From positions 1-54,418 of the forward strand of contig JAUQWQ010000187.1 of the NCBI GenBank assembly GCA_030835085.1: a DNA stretch of 54,418 nucleotides. Direction: 5' to 3'. Made by a program: the position numbers and the translations under genes. This stretch comes from Ignavibacteria bacterium. Lineage in GTDB: Bacteria > Bacteroidota > Ignavibacteria > Tepidaquicellales > OLB5. Each line of letters opens with the position of its first letter. Position 1 is the first letter of the stretch. Positions 8,653-17,244 of the stretch are shown here, in pieces. The notes under the pieces were generated by a model, which saw only the letters and a program-made list of their open reading frames with translations, was not told where the DNA came from and did no database searches.

Positions 8653-9267
8653 TTATTTACTGCTTTGGTCATCCAGACCCATATTTAAACTGCCAAGATT
8701 GAGTCCGAATGTATTTGAGGGCCGGTCTTCCTTAGAGTTATCATGAACACTGACCTGTTCCATTGAAGCGATATTGTTTTCAAGTTTGAATATCTTGCGG
8801 TTTCGCTGGTACTCTTCTATGGAATTGAGTTTTTCGGCCAGGTAATTCTTAATATCATCAATTATAGCTTCATTTTTATTTTTAAGCTCTTCAAGCTCCT
8901 GCCTTAAGTTCAGGAATTCTTCCTGAGCCTGTATCTTTGTTTTGCTTGAAAGAATTTCAGCTTCTTTTATGATAAGCTCAGCCCGTTTTTTGGCATTTTC
9001 CAGAATATCCTCAGCCATATCCTGGGATTTCACGATGGCTTTCTGGAATGTCTTTTCGTTTTCGCGGTAAACGCTTATTTCAGTTATGAGCTCTTCTTTT
9101 TCTTCCTGGAGCTTCATTACCTGTTCCCGGGTCATCTCAAATTCCCTGAAGAGGTTTTCGAACGTATTGCCAACAGTATCAAGATATGCTTCAACTTCAC
9201 TGACATCGTATCCTCTCATGGATTTTTTGAATTCCTGCTTTTTGATGTCGATTGCTGATAGTCTCAT
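8653..9267 (-). CDS. divIVA: DivIVA-domain protein
   Basis: A 204-residue protein starting with MRLSAIDIKKQEFKKSMRG and then YDVSEVEAYL, the DivIVA N-terminal lipid-binding domain. It is followed by a long charged coiled coil (about residues 35-165) and a low-complexity tail. DivIVA proteins mark curved membranes and guide division or envelope growth. The neighbours YggS and PunA are common companions in this part of bacterial genomes. Confidence 0.88.
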   Translation of the reverse strand: MRLSAIDIKKQEFKKSMRGYDVSEVEAYLDTVGNTFENLFREFEMTREQVMKLQEEKEELITEISVYRENEKTFQKAIVKSQDMAEDILENAKKRAELIIKEAEILSSKTKIQAQEEFLNLRQELEELKNKNEAIIDDIKNYLAEKLNSIEEYQRNRKIFKLENNIASMEQVSVHDNSKEDRPSNTFGLNLGSLNMGLDDQSSK

Positions 9268-9322
9268 TTTTTTATTCCCTTATGTTATATGTTGTTGCTG
9301 ATAGTTTAAATTGAAATTCATA

Positions 9323-9385
9323 ACCGGGGCTAAAGTCCCGTAATTATGCGAATCAGTAATCCACGATCTAAAGAGCGTGGCTAAT
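9323..9385. repeat. Dispersed intergenic palindromic repeat, copy 2
   Basis: Second copy of the repeat at 6713-6773: a GGGGCTAAAGTCCC half followed by CCACGATCT/AGAGCGTGG and CTAAT. The two copies share layout and the CTAAAG core but differ in stem bases, with partly compensating changes, as expected of a structure kept as a hairpin. Confidence 0.6.
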
Positions 9386-9423
9386 CAAAAAACTGATAAA
9401 TTTAATAATGTTTCAATAAATCA

Positions 9424-10146
9424 CTAATCCCTTTTACCGAATATGGCTGAGCCGATGCGAAGCATGTTTGAGCCTTCTTCAATAGCAATATCGTAATCTG
9501 ATGTCATCCCCATGGAAAGATACTTCATATCAACCCCGGGAATGCTGTGACCCTTTATTTCTTCAAAAAGACTTTTCAGCTGCCTGAAGTTACCTCTTAC
9601 AATTTCACGCTCTGCGGAATCCTTTTCATTTTCCATCATCTTCCCTACCGTCATCAAACCTTTCACCTTAATATTTTCAAACTGGGAAATTTCTTTAACC
9701 AGCTTCAATGTGTATTTAGGGTCACAGCCTGATTTTTGATCTTCACCGGAAGTGTTCACCTGTATCAAACATTTGATCTTCTTATCTGCCTTAGCGGCTT
9801 CAGTCTGAATCTTTTGTGCAAGTTTTAAACTATCCAGTGAATGTACAAGAAATACAAATGGAACTATGAACTTTACCTTATTTGTCTGCAGATGTCCAAT
9901 TAAATGCCAGTGCATTATCCTGTCACGGAAAGCAGGTTCTTTATCGAGTAATTCCTGCACACGGTTTTCCCCAAAATCCAGCTGGTTGTAATCCAGCGCG
10001 GACGCTATCGCATCTGCAGGGAAAGTCTTGCTTACAGCAATAAGATAAATATCTTTCGGGTCGCGCTCACACTGTGAGCATACCCTGGATATCTTCTGTT
10101 TTATCTTTAACAGATTATTTTCAATATAGTCGTATTGCCCTGCCAA
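9424..10146 (-). CDS. yggS: YggS-family PLP homeostasis protein
   Basis: A 240-residue PLP-binding barrel protein. The lysine of LIAVSKTFPAD, the GENRVQEL motif, WHLIGHLQTNK, CLIQVNTSGEDQKSG and the C-terminal YLSMGMTSDYDIAIEEGSN and LRIGSAIFG are all present. YggS/PLPBP proteins control free pyridoxal phosphate and have no known enzyme activity. It is the upstream gene of the minus-strand run YggS-DivIVA-PunA and is divergent from the deiminase-like gene at 10324. Confidence 0.93.
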   Translation of the reverse strand: MAGQYDYIENNLLKIKQKISRVCSQCERDPKDIYLIAVSKTFPADAIASALDYNQLDFGENRVQELLDKEPAFRDRIMHWHLIGHLQTNKVKFIVPFVFLVHSLDSLKLAQKIQTEAAKADKKIKCLIQVNTSGEDQKSGCDPKYTLKLVKEISQFENIKVKGLMTVGKMMENEKDSAEREIVRGNFRQLKSLFEEIKGHSIPGVDMKYLSMGMTSDYDIAIEEGSNMLRIGSAIFGKRD

Positions 10147-10323
10147 AAATTTCGGTTATATTTTCAGAATTCATGTAAAAATATCATTTACACAGGCAAT
10201 ATTCAAGATAAATAGTTATTTGCGGTATAAAATACAAATTACCTGGGTTTGTTAAATCTTAATTAAATTCGTTGTAACACAGAACAAATATTAGTATTAT
10301 TAAGGTTAATATCACAAAATTAT

Positions 10324-12087
10324 ATGAAGAATTTATTACTATTTATTGTAATTCTGTTTACAATTACAGCCTTCGCACAGGAAAATTTTCTGCCTCACTA
10401 TCCAACTGCACTTGAATTGCAGCAGATGAAATACCTGAAGAATAATCCTTTTCCCCCCGTATTAATGGATCCTAATCCCCCGCCGGGACCCGTAAGGACC
10501 ATGGCTGAATGGGAAGAACTGCAGGCATTGCAGATAACATGGACATCGCAGCTGCCCATTTTGCGGCAGATAGTTGACTACGCCCAGGATGAGTGTATGG
10601 TTTATATAATCTGCAGTGACTCAAACAGCGTTAAGACCTATTTGACAAATGGCGGTGTTCCGCTTACTAATTTAAAATTCCTGATAACTTCATTTAACAG
10701 TATCTGGTGCAGAGATTACGGTCCGTGGACTGTATATTCCCAAAATATTGATACTTTGAGAATAATTGACTGGAAATATAACCGGACAACCAGACCGCAG
10801 GATGATGCAACTCCTGTATTTATTGCCAACACAATGGGAGTTCCTATTCACCAGACACTTATTTCACCGAACGACCTAGTTAACACCGGCGGAAATTTTA
10901 TGACAGACGGACACGGCACGGCATTCGCATCTGAGCTGATACTTTCTGAAAATGGTCCGGGTAATCCATACGGCGTATCTGTAAAATCAGAAGCACAGAT
11001 AAACCAGATAATGAACTCATACATGGGAATAAGCAGGTACATAAAAATGGATGTACTGCCATATGACCAGATACATCATATAGATATGCACATAAAACTG
11101 CTTGATGAAGAAACATTACTTGTGGGTCAGTACCCTGCAGGAATTGCTGACGGTCCGCAGATAGAATTGAACCTGCAGTACGTACTTAATAACTTCCAGA
11201 CATGTTTTGGTAAGCCGTATAAAGTTGTCAGAATTCCAATGCCTCCGGGTCCGAACGGTCAGTATCCCAATAATGGCGGGGATTACAGGACATATACGAA
11301 TTCAGTGTTTGTAAATAAAACAGTCATAGTGCCAACATATGCTCCTCAATATGATACGACTGCGCTGAGGATATACAGAGAAAATCTTCCGGGTTACAGA
11401 ATAGTTGGAATAGACTGCAATGCGATCATTCCCTCACTCGGAGCAATCCACTGCATCACAAAGGAAATCGGAGTAAATGAACCTGTATTCATTTCACACT
11501 CAGCTTTACGAAATACTAACAATACTTCACAGCCTTATGAAGTTAAGGCATATATAAGGTCCAAAAGCGGGATATCATCAGCAAGGATGTACTGGACACT
11601 GGATACAACAGGCGGATTTACGCAGGTTAATATGACAAATATTAGTGATACATTCAGAGCAAGCATACCTGCACAGCCTCTTAATACAAGAATTTACTAT
11701 TATATATCAGCAACATCGGTTAGCGGCAGAACTGTTGCAAAACCCCTGCCTGCTCCATCGGCAAATTTCAGGTTCCTGGTCACAAATACTGTTGGTATCG
11801 AGCCAATTGCAGCAGGAATTCCGGGCAAATTTTCACTTCACCAGAATTACCCAAATCCGTTTAACCCCGTAACAAAGATAAAATTTGATATCGCAAAGAA
11901 TTCGAACGTAAAGCTTATAATTTATGATGTAACGGGCCGGGAAGTTCTGAAAATCACCGACGCTTATATGACAGCTGGCACATACAGTTACCAGTGGAAT
12001 GCTTCAGCTTTCGCCAGCGGTATATATTTCTATAAACTGGAAACTGAAAGTTATTCAGATGTAAAGAAAATGATTTTGGTAAAATAA
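10324..12087 (+). CDS. Secreted agmatine/peptidyl-arginine deiminase-like protein with T9SS sorting domain
   Basis: A 587-residue protein with a signal peptide ending near AFAQENF. Residues about 40-390 form a PAD_porph/agmatine deiminase domain: WCRDYGPW, TGGNFMTDGHGTA, HIDMHIKLLDE, NGGDYRTYTNSV, and the likely catalytic cysteine in GAIHCITKE. A beta-sandwich linker follows, then a T9SS type A sorting domain starting at NYPNPFNPVTKIKFDI and ending KKMILVK. The closest well-known relative in layout is the T9SS-exported deiminase of Porphyromonas gingivalis, which citrullinates arginine. The substrate here (free agmatine or protein arginine) is open. Confidence 0.87.
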   Translation: MKNLLLFIVILFTITAFAQENFLPHYPTALELQQMKYLKNNPFPPVLMDPNPPPGPVRTMAEWEELQALQITWTSQLPILRQIVDYAQDECMVYIICSDSNSVKTYLTNGGVPLTNLKFLITSFNSIWCRDYGPWTVYSQNIDTLRIIDWKYNRTTRPQDDATPVFIANTMGVPIHQTLISPNDLVNTGGNFMTDGHGTAFASELILSENGPGNPYGVSVKSEAQINQIMNSYMGISRYIKMDVLPYDQIHHIDMHIKLLDEETLLVGQYPAGIADGPQIELNLQYVLNNFQTCFGKPYKVVRIPMPPGPNGQYPNNGGDYRTYTNSVFVNKTVIVPTYAPQYDTTALRIYRENLPGYRIVGIDCNAIIPSLGAIHCITKEIGVNEPVFISHSALRNTNNTSQPYEVKAYIRSKSGISSARMYWTLDTTGGFTQVNMTNISDTFRASIPAQPLNTRIYYYISATSVSGRTVAKPLPAPSANFRFLVTNTVGIEPIAAGIPGKFSLHQNYPNPFNPVTKIKFDIAKNSNVKLIIYDVTGREVLKITDAYMTAGTYSYQWNASAFASGIYFYKLETESYSDVKKMILVK

Positions 12088-12136
12088 TTCATGAAATTTT
12101 TTATAATATTAATTCATAAATCTAATCAATCACAAA

Positions 12137-14584
12137 TTGAAAAAAGCATTCTTCATTCTTCTTCTTTTTTATACTGCGAATTTATTGGCGCAGTATTCAG
12201 AGCAGCAAAGCATTGCAATTCAGCCGCCGTTTCAGAATGTCTCACCTAACGGCACTCAAAGTTCAGTAGTTATTACAAACGGATTTGATAACATATTCCT
12301 TGGCACAGATTTTGGTGAACCGTATATAGCAACAAATCCACGGGACCCGTTAAACAGTATTTGTGCATTCAACATTAACAACCTTTATTATACTCTTGAT
12401 GGATATAACTGGGTAAAGAATAATCCTCTTTTCCCTGGTTTTACCGTAATTGGAGACCCGGTGATGGCATATGACAGCCTTGGTACATGTTATTATGCGC
12501 AGTTATATCAGAATGGTGCAACGTACGGTATAACTGTCATTAAATCGACTAACAAAGGTATTAACTGGTTCGGGGCATCAAGTGTTTACAGTACAACAGT
12601 AGGCCTATCAGATAAAGAATGGATAACCGCTGACCAAACCGCAGGTCCATTCAGTAATTATGTTTATGTCGGCTGGAGACAGTTCGGCGCAACCGATATG
12701 CGTTTTTCAAGAAGTACAGACCAGGGTACAACATGGTCAGCCCCGCAGACTTTTTTTGGCGGACAGGGAGCATATGTAGCAGTTGGACCTAACGGGAATA
12801 CCCAGGGAGGTAGTGTTTATTTTGCGGCAACAAGCGGCGGCGGAATGTATGTAAACCGCTCAACAGATGGCGGAGCAACATTTTCTCCGCAGGTTATTGC
12901 TGCTACTATAGTACCCCCGGGGGTTACGTGTGCAGGAAGATATACAGTTAAAAGCTGTATCAGGAATAATGAATTCCCCAGGATGGCAGCTGATAACAGC
13001 TTTACTTCAACAAGAGGAAATGTATATCTTGTTTTTGCAGCAAACCCTATTGGTCCTGATAATGCTGATGTTTTCCTGGTCAGGTCAACTGACTATGGTG
13101 TAACATGGAGCTCACCGATGAGAATTAATGATGACGCTACTTTTACTGATCAATGGCTGCCTTCAGTATCTGTTGATAACAGAACAGGCAAAGTTTTTGT
13201 CTGCTGGTATGACTCAAGAGTTGATGCAGCAAGCAACATACAGACCAGATTATACGCTGCAGTTTCTACAAACGGCGGAACAAGTTTCCAGTCTAATGAA
13301 AATGTTTCGGATGTAAGTTTTAATCCCAATTCAATGGCAGTAGGACAGCCGGGCGGAGAAAATTATATCGGCGATTATATTGGCAACTCAGCAATAGGCA
13401 ATACAAGCTATAATGTTTGGATGGATGGCAGGAATAATAATCTTGGAAGTTACGTTTCATATTATCCTGATTACGCAATGACAGTAAATCCTTCAATACG
13501 AAATATTGTAAACGGCGACAGTACAACTTTCACAACAGTTATCCCCGCAATTAAGGGTCAGTTTACTGACAGGGTAAAATTCACAGTAACAGTGGATACC
13601 CTGCCTCAAACAGGTTCACTACAGATCACTTTTGCCGGCGGTAAAGATACAATTTCTGCATACCCGGATTCAGTAACAGTAAAAATTAAGGCTGTAGGCA
13701 GCGTAACACCAAGGTTATACAGGCTGAATATTAAAGGAAGAAGCTCAATTACCGGAACGAACATTCATATAAGGACTGTTGACCTGCTCGTAAACTCATC
13801 GCAGCTTTCAATTGGCACAAACAGGAACAATATCTGTGAGTTTAAAGTGAACGGAGTTCAGTACAATACATTTCAGAACCTTATCTTCCCGAACGGTTCA
13901 AATGTTACAGTACAGGCTATCAGTCCTAAAACTGTAGGATTTAACAGGTATATTTTTGTAAATTGGTCTGATAACGGTGATACGACACACCCGATAACTA
14001 TAAACAGTAATACAACCTTAACTGCAAATTACAAACTGCAGTGCAGGCTAGCTGTAAATTCTTCGGTTGGCAATACTTTTGGTGATAGCTACATTGACTC
14101 AGGAACCACAGCAACATTCGGGGTATTATATAGAAACGTACTTTTCAACGGTACATGGTATGTATTCCGCGGATGGAACGGTTCAGGCAACGGTTCATAT
14201 ACAAGCGCTGACAGCACAGGTAATGACACCTCTGTTACGGTTAATATAAATAATCCAATAGTACAAACAGCAAGATGGACCGTTATGATCGGTATCCAGA
14301 ACATAAGTTCTGAAATTCCTAAGGAATATAAATTATACCAGAACTTCCCCAATCCTTTTAACCCGACTACAAATATCAATTTTGATATAATAAGAAGCGG
14401 GAACGTCAGAATAATTGTGTATGACCTGCTTGGGCGGGAAGTTGAAACACTTGTTAACCAGGATATGTCACCCGGCAGATACAAATTTGATTTTAACGCT
14501 AAGGACTATGCAAGCGGAATGTACATTTACAAAATTGTAACACATGATTTTGTAGATGTAAAAAAGATGTTGATAATCAAATAA
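12137..14584 (+). CDS. Secreted BNR-repeat (sialidase-like) protein with T9SS sorting domain
   Basis: An 815-residue protein. The start is TTG at 12137 because it is followed directly by a good signal peptide (MKKAFFILLLFYTANLLAQ). The first half contains BNR/Asp-box-like repeats (STDGGATFS, STDYGVTWSS, STNGGTSFQ) that form a propeller as in sialidases; no sialidase Arg triad was confirmed, so enzyme activity is unsure. Residues about 560-730 hold two divergent InlB-type beta repeats, and the end is a T9SS sorting domain (NFPNPFNPTTNINFDI ... KKMLIIK). It is 49 bases downstream of the deiminase-like gene and may share its transcript. Confidence 0.82.
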   Translation: MKKAFFILLLFYTANLLAQYSEQQSIAIQPPFQNVSPNGTQSSVVITNGFDNIFLGTDFGEPYIATNPRDPLNSICAFNINNLYYTLDGYNWVKNNPLFPGFTVIGDPVMAYDSLGTCYYAQLYQNGATYGITVIKSTNKGINWFGASSVYSTTVGLSDKEWITADQTAGPFSNYVYVGWRQFGATDMRFSRSTDQGTTWSAPQTFFGGQGAYVAVGPNGNTQGGSVYFAATSGGGMYVNRSTDGGATFSPQVIAATIVPPGVTCAGRYTVKSCIRNNEFPRMAADNSFTSTRGNVYLVFAANPIGPDNADVFLVRSTDYGVTWSSPMRINDDATFTDQWLPSVSVDNRTGKVFVCWYDSRVDAASNIQTRLYAAVSTNGGTSFQSNENVSDVSFNPNSMAVGQPGGENYIGDYIGNSAIGNTSYNVWMDGRNNNLGSYVSYYPDYAMTVNPSIRNIVNGDSTTFTTVIPAIKGQFTDRVKFTVTVDTLPQTGSLQITFAGGKDTISAYPDSVTVKIKAVGSVTPRLYRLNIKGRSSITGTNIHIRTVDLLVNSSQLSIGTNRNNICEFKVNGVQYNTFQNLIFPNGSNVTVQAISPKTVGFNRYIFVNWSDNGDTTHPITINSNTTLTANYKLQCRLAVNSSVGNTFGDSYIDSGTTATFGVLYRNVLFNGTWYVFRGWNGSGNGSYTSADSTGNDTSVTVNINNPIVQTARWTVMIGIQNISSEIPKEYKLYQNFPNPFNPTTNINFDIIRSGNVRIIVYDLLGREVETLVNQDMSPGRYKFDFNAKDYASGMYIYKIVTHDFVDVKKMLIIK

Positions 14585-14602
14585 TTTATTATTTGAATAG
14601 AA

Positions 14603-14656
14603 ATCCCGCCCCGCGGGACTGATAGTGAAGTAATTTTTATCCCGCCAAGGCGGGAC
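14603..14656. repeat. Short GC-rich palindromes between genes
   Basis: The gap after the BNR-repeat gene contains CCCGCCCCGCGGGA and, at about 14640-14655, TCCCGCCAAGGCGGGA, each able to form a hairpin. A similar piece occurs near 15440 (CCCGCAGAAGCGGG). They look like copies of a short extragenic palindrome. Confidence 0.45.
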
Positions 14657-14704
14657 TGCGAAAATGTCTGAAGACATTTTCTTGAAAGCAAAAAATTAAT
14701 AACA

Positions 14705-14733
14705 GAGGCAGCTGTATTGGCTGCCTCTTTTTT
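14705..14733 (+). terminator. Rho-independent terminator
   Basis: GAGGCAGC (14705-14712) pairs with GCTGCCTC (14720-14727) around a 7-base loop and is followed directly by six T. It lies about 120 bases after the BNR-repeat gene and probably ends the deiminase/BNR transcript. Confidence 0.85.
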
Positions 14734-14809
14734 ATGTTTCAATTTAATATTTGGGTTAATATTTTCGAATTCTTAAAAATCAATAAAAAATAAAGGGGTA
14801 AATATATTT

Positions 14810-15172
14810 ATGCAGGATACAAAAAAATGGCTGGAATCAATAGGCAAAGTAATTGACGCAAAGGATGCAAAAGGATTCAGTGAATTCTGTACTGATGGCG
14901 GTGAGTTCAGGTTTGGAAATGCTGAACCGGTTTTTGGCAGAAAGAACATTGAAGATTACGTTGCGGCTTTTTTTGGCATGATTGGGTCAAGCCAACATGA
15001 AGTTCCGAACTGCTGGAATACAGGCGATAATATTATCTGGGAAGGGAAAGTAACATATACCAGGCTTGATGGCAAGGTTGTTCCGGTGAATTTCACGAAT
15101 ATCTTCTACATGGAAGGTGATTTGATAAAGAGGTATTTAATATTTATTGATAATACGCCATTGTTTGCGTAA
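14810..15172 (+). CDS. SnoaL/NTF2-like small protein
   Basis: A 120-residue single-domain protein with the layout of the NTF2/SnoaL fold: an N-terminal helix (KWLESIGKVIDAKDAKGFSEF), FRFGNAEPVFGRKNIEDYVAAFF, and C-terminal strands ending in LIKRYLIFIDNTPL. A run AAAGGGG lies 10 bases before the ATG. Members include isomerases, hydrolases and proteins with no known activity, so no reaction is proposed. It stands alone after a terminator. Confidence 0.7.
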   Translation: MQDTKKWLESIGKVIDAKDAKGFSEFCTDGGEFRFGNAEPVFGRKNIEDYVAAFFGMIGSSQHEVPNCWNTGDNIIWEGKVTYTRLDGKVVPVNFTNIFYMEGDLIKRYLIFIDNTPLFA

Positions 15173-15469
15173 TTAGTTTTGACCTCACCCTTCTACTGAA
15201 TGATGGATGAAATGATAAAAATCCCCATTGTAAATTAATTATGGATAAAAATCCTGATCATTTGAAGTTCATATTATTCCTCGAACAATGCTCCCCTTTT
15301 TAAGGGGGATTTTATATTGTTTAGGGATAATAACCGGGATCATTTATTCTGTGCAATAAAAAATAAACCTGTCAGGATTTTAAATCCGGACAGGTTTTGA
15401 GTTTAAAACAAATAGTCGTACTATCTATGAGATCCTTCGCCCGCAGAAGCGGGACTCAGGATTAAGAAA
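15173..15469. other. Intergenic stretch with palindromic repeats
   Basis: These 297 bases hold no convincing gene. At about 15290-15310 there is a CCCCTTTTTAAGGGGG palindrome resembling the core of the repeats inside the prophage, then a terminator at 15366-15396 and a short CCCGCAGAAGCGGG palindrome near 15440. Confidence 0.5.
15366..15396 (-). terminator. Terminator of the AraC-VOC transcript
   Basis: A nearly perfect palindrome (AACCTGTC...GACAGGTT, with an inner AGGATTT/AAATCC pair) lies about 75 bases downstream of the VOC stop. Read on the minus strand it is followed by a T-rich run, TTTATTTTTTATT. Confidence 0.75.
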
Positions 15470-15847
15470 CTACTTCCTTGGCGGTGGTGTGTGTAAGGCA
15501 ACTTTATTACCTTCGGTATCCAGAAATATTGCGAAGTCACCTATCTCAGGTGTAATTGGAGTTCTTGGAACTACAACATTTCCTCCCGCTTTGCCTATTC
15601 TTGCAATAACTTCATCAATGATTCCGTCAGCATTCAGGTAAACCATTGCGCCTTTATCACTGGGCACATATCCGTCACCGTGAACAATAGCGCCGCTTAC
15701 GCCCTGCTGGTCACCGGGGAAAAAGCCCATACGGTAGGGCCCCATCATCTGGTCATCCATTTTGACCTCAAAAATTGCTTCATAAAATTTTTTAGCCCTG
15801 TCAAAATCAGTTACGGGCAGCTCAAACCAGTTTATTGTGTTTCTCAT
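15470..15847 (-). CDS. VOC (glyoxalase/bleomycin resistance) family protein
   Basis: A 125-residue protein beginning INWFELPVTDFDRAKKFYEAIF and ending EIGDFAIFLDTEGNKVALH, the standard first and last strands of a VOC domain. The usual metal-ligand positions (a residue in NWFELP and the Glu in DTEGN) are present or close. VOC proteins cover lyases, dioxygenases and binding proteins. It follows an AraC-type gene by 65 bases on the same strand and is probably controlled by it. Confidence 0.82.
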   Translation of the reverse strand: MRNTINWFELPVTDFDRAKKFYEAIFEVKMDDQMMGPYRMGFFPGDQQGVSGAIVHGDGYVPSDKGAMVYLNADGIIDEVIARIGKAGGNVVVPRTPITPEIGDFAIFLDTEGNKVALHTPPPRK

Positions 15848-15912
15848 TATAAGTAAAACCTTTCTATGAATAATTGTTATTGTGATACAAATCTAATTCA
15901 ATATATGGTAAC

Positions 15913-16869
15913 TCACTTCTTTATTCCTGCTAATTTGTGCTCAAAGGTGCTGTACCCGCTTCGCATAGTATCAGGTGAAATACCATACTTCTGTTTAAAC
16001 AGCCAGCTGAATGAGCTTAAGCTCTGGAATCCTACTTCAAAACAAATATCAGTAATTGGCATATCAGTTTTCATAATAAGCCTTGATGCTTTTGCAAGTC
16101 TTTTAAATGTAATGTACTGGTATGGTGTATCATTGAATACTTTTTTGAAGAGTCTGAGGAAATGAAAACTTGACATACAGGCGGCTTTAGCCGCGTCTTC
16201 TATCTTAATTTCATTGCAGAAATTATCGTCAATGTAGTCCTTTGCGTTGTTAATGCGTTTATACACTTCTATTTTTGTTGAGCGTTTTACGGCGGGTATA
16301 CTTTGAATTTCTTCACCTACCTGCTTATGGATCTCAAAAAGTACTTTAAGCATCAGGAAGAATTCATCATCCAGCCACTGATTATCATCAAATCCGGTTT
16401 TTGCTGCCAGGCAAAACTTATAGATGTACGGCATAAGTCTTCCGTCAAAGGGGTAGATCATTTCCATAAATGTTAAGGGCTGATCTGAAATAACAGTATT
16501 ATTGTGGGCATTATCAAGTATGTTTTCATCTGATTCTATCAGGCTAGTGAGCACATTTTCGGCAAAAGATGCACGGAAAAACACCGAGAGTGTTTCGCAT
16601 TCAGTATCTGACTGAATGCGGGCTGAATATCTTTGCCCCGAATTGAATATAAGGTAATTATACGGCTGTACCCGGTAGCTTCGCTGTTTTGTTGCGAAGT
16701 ATTCTTCTCCCTTAATTGTAAATTTTAAAGTCAATGGTCCCGTATGCAGCGGATAATACGCTGAATTGGTTTTATTATAAATAATCATGTTGGGCCATTT
16801 GTACTTTGGGCATGGCGCATTAATATCAAAACCTGGTTTTGTATAATCGGGGTAACCTTTTAGTATCAT
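15913..16869 (-). CDS. AraC-family transcriptional regulator
   Basis: A 318-residue protein. The C-terminal 100 residues contain two helix-turn-helix motifs (KIEDAAKAACMSSFHFLRLF and ITDICFEVGFQSLSSFSWLF) with the family ending KYGISPDTMRSG. The N-terminal part (about residues 30-200) is a cupin-like sensor of unknown ligand. It is upstream of the VOC gene in the same direction, which suggests local control of that gene. Confidence 0.88.
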   Translation of the reverse strand: MILKGYPDYTKPGFDINAPCPKYKWPNMIIYNKTNSAYYPLHTGPLTLKFTIKGEEYFATKQRSYRVQPYNYLIFNSGQRYSARIQSDTECETLSVFFRASFAENVLTSLIESDENILDNAHNNTVISDQPLTFMEMIYPFDGRLMPYIYKFCLAAKTGFDDNQWLDDEFFLMLKVLFEIHKQVGEEIQSIPAVKRSTKIEVYKRINNAKDYIDDNFCNEIKIEDAAKAACMSSFHFLRLFKKVFNDTPYQYITFKRLAKASRLIMKTDMPITDICFEVGFQSLSSFSWLFKQKYGISPDTMRSGYSTFEHKLAGIKK

Positions 16870-17009
16870 TTTAAATTGAGTTTACCGGGGGCTGGCAATT
16901 TTATAGATAAATGAACAATTAAACAACTGAAAAATGGAGGTTCTTTATCCCTGAATGCACTATTTCCCATTTATTTCAGCAAAAAATAGAAAAAAATATA
17001 AAAATTAAG

Positions 17010-17084
17010 ATACCACCGCCACAAATTTTTGCACTTTATCTCACAAATTTTTGCACAAGTGTCATTTTTAATCCATTTTTGCAC
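17010..17084. repeat. Prophage left end with transposase-binding repeats
   Basis: The terminal 25-bp inverted repeat (17010-17034) contains the core CACAAATTTTTGCAC (17020-17034). The same core recurs at 17042-17056, exactly 22 bases on, and a partial copy (ATTTTTGCAC) at 17075-17084. The right end carries the reverse complement. Repeated sites about 22 bp apart at the termini are the expected layout for MuA-type transposase binding. Confidence 0.85.
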
Positions 17085-17144
17085 TGACATTTTGCCACTT
17101 TTACCCGCTCTACCGGCCGCTTTGCGGCACGGTTTCGCTTAATT

Positions 17145-17183
17145 TTTGCGCCGCCGGCGCTATGAATTTAACGGGGTAAGCTT
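17145..17183. repeat. Subterminal inverted repeat, left copy
   Basis: TTTTTGCGCCG followed by AACGGGGTAAGCTT (17170-17183) matches, in inverse orientation, the right-end segment with AAGCTTACCCCGTT (53097-53110) and CGGCGCAAAAAG. The left copy is about 160 bases from its end, the right copy about 67. It may be an additional transposase or host-factor site. Confidence 0.65.
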
Positions 17184-17244
17184 AAAAACTGACTAAACCC
17201 ACCCACCACCCGGGAGCATCACCCGTCGTGGTGAACCGCTCCAT

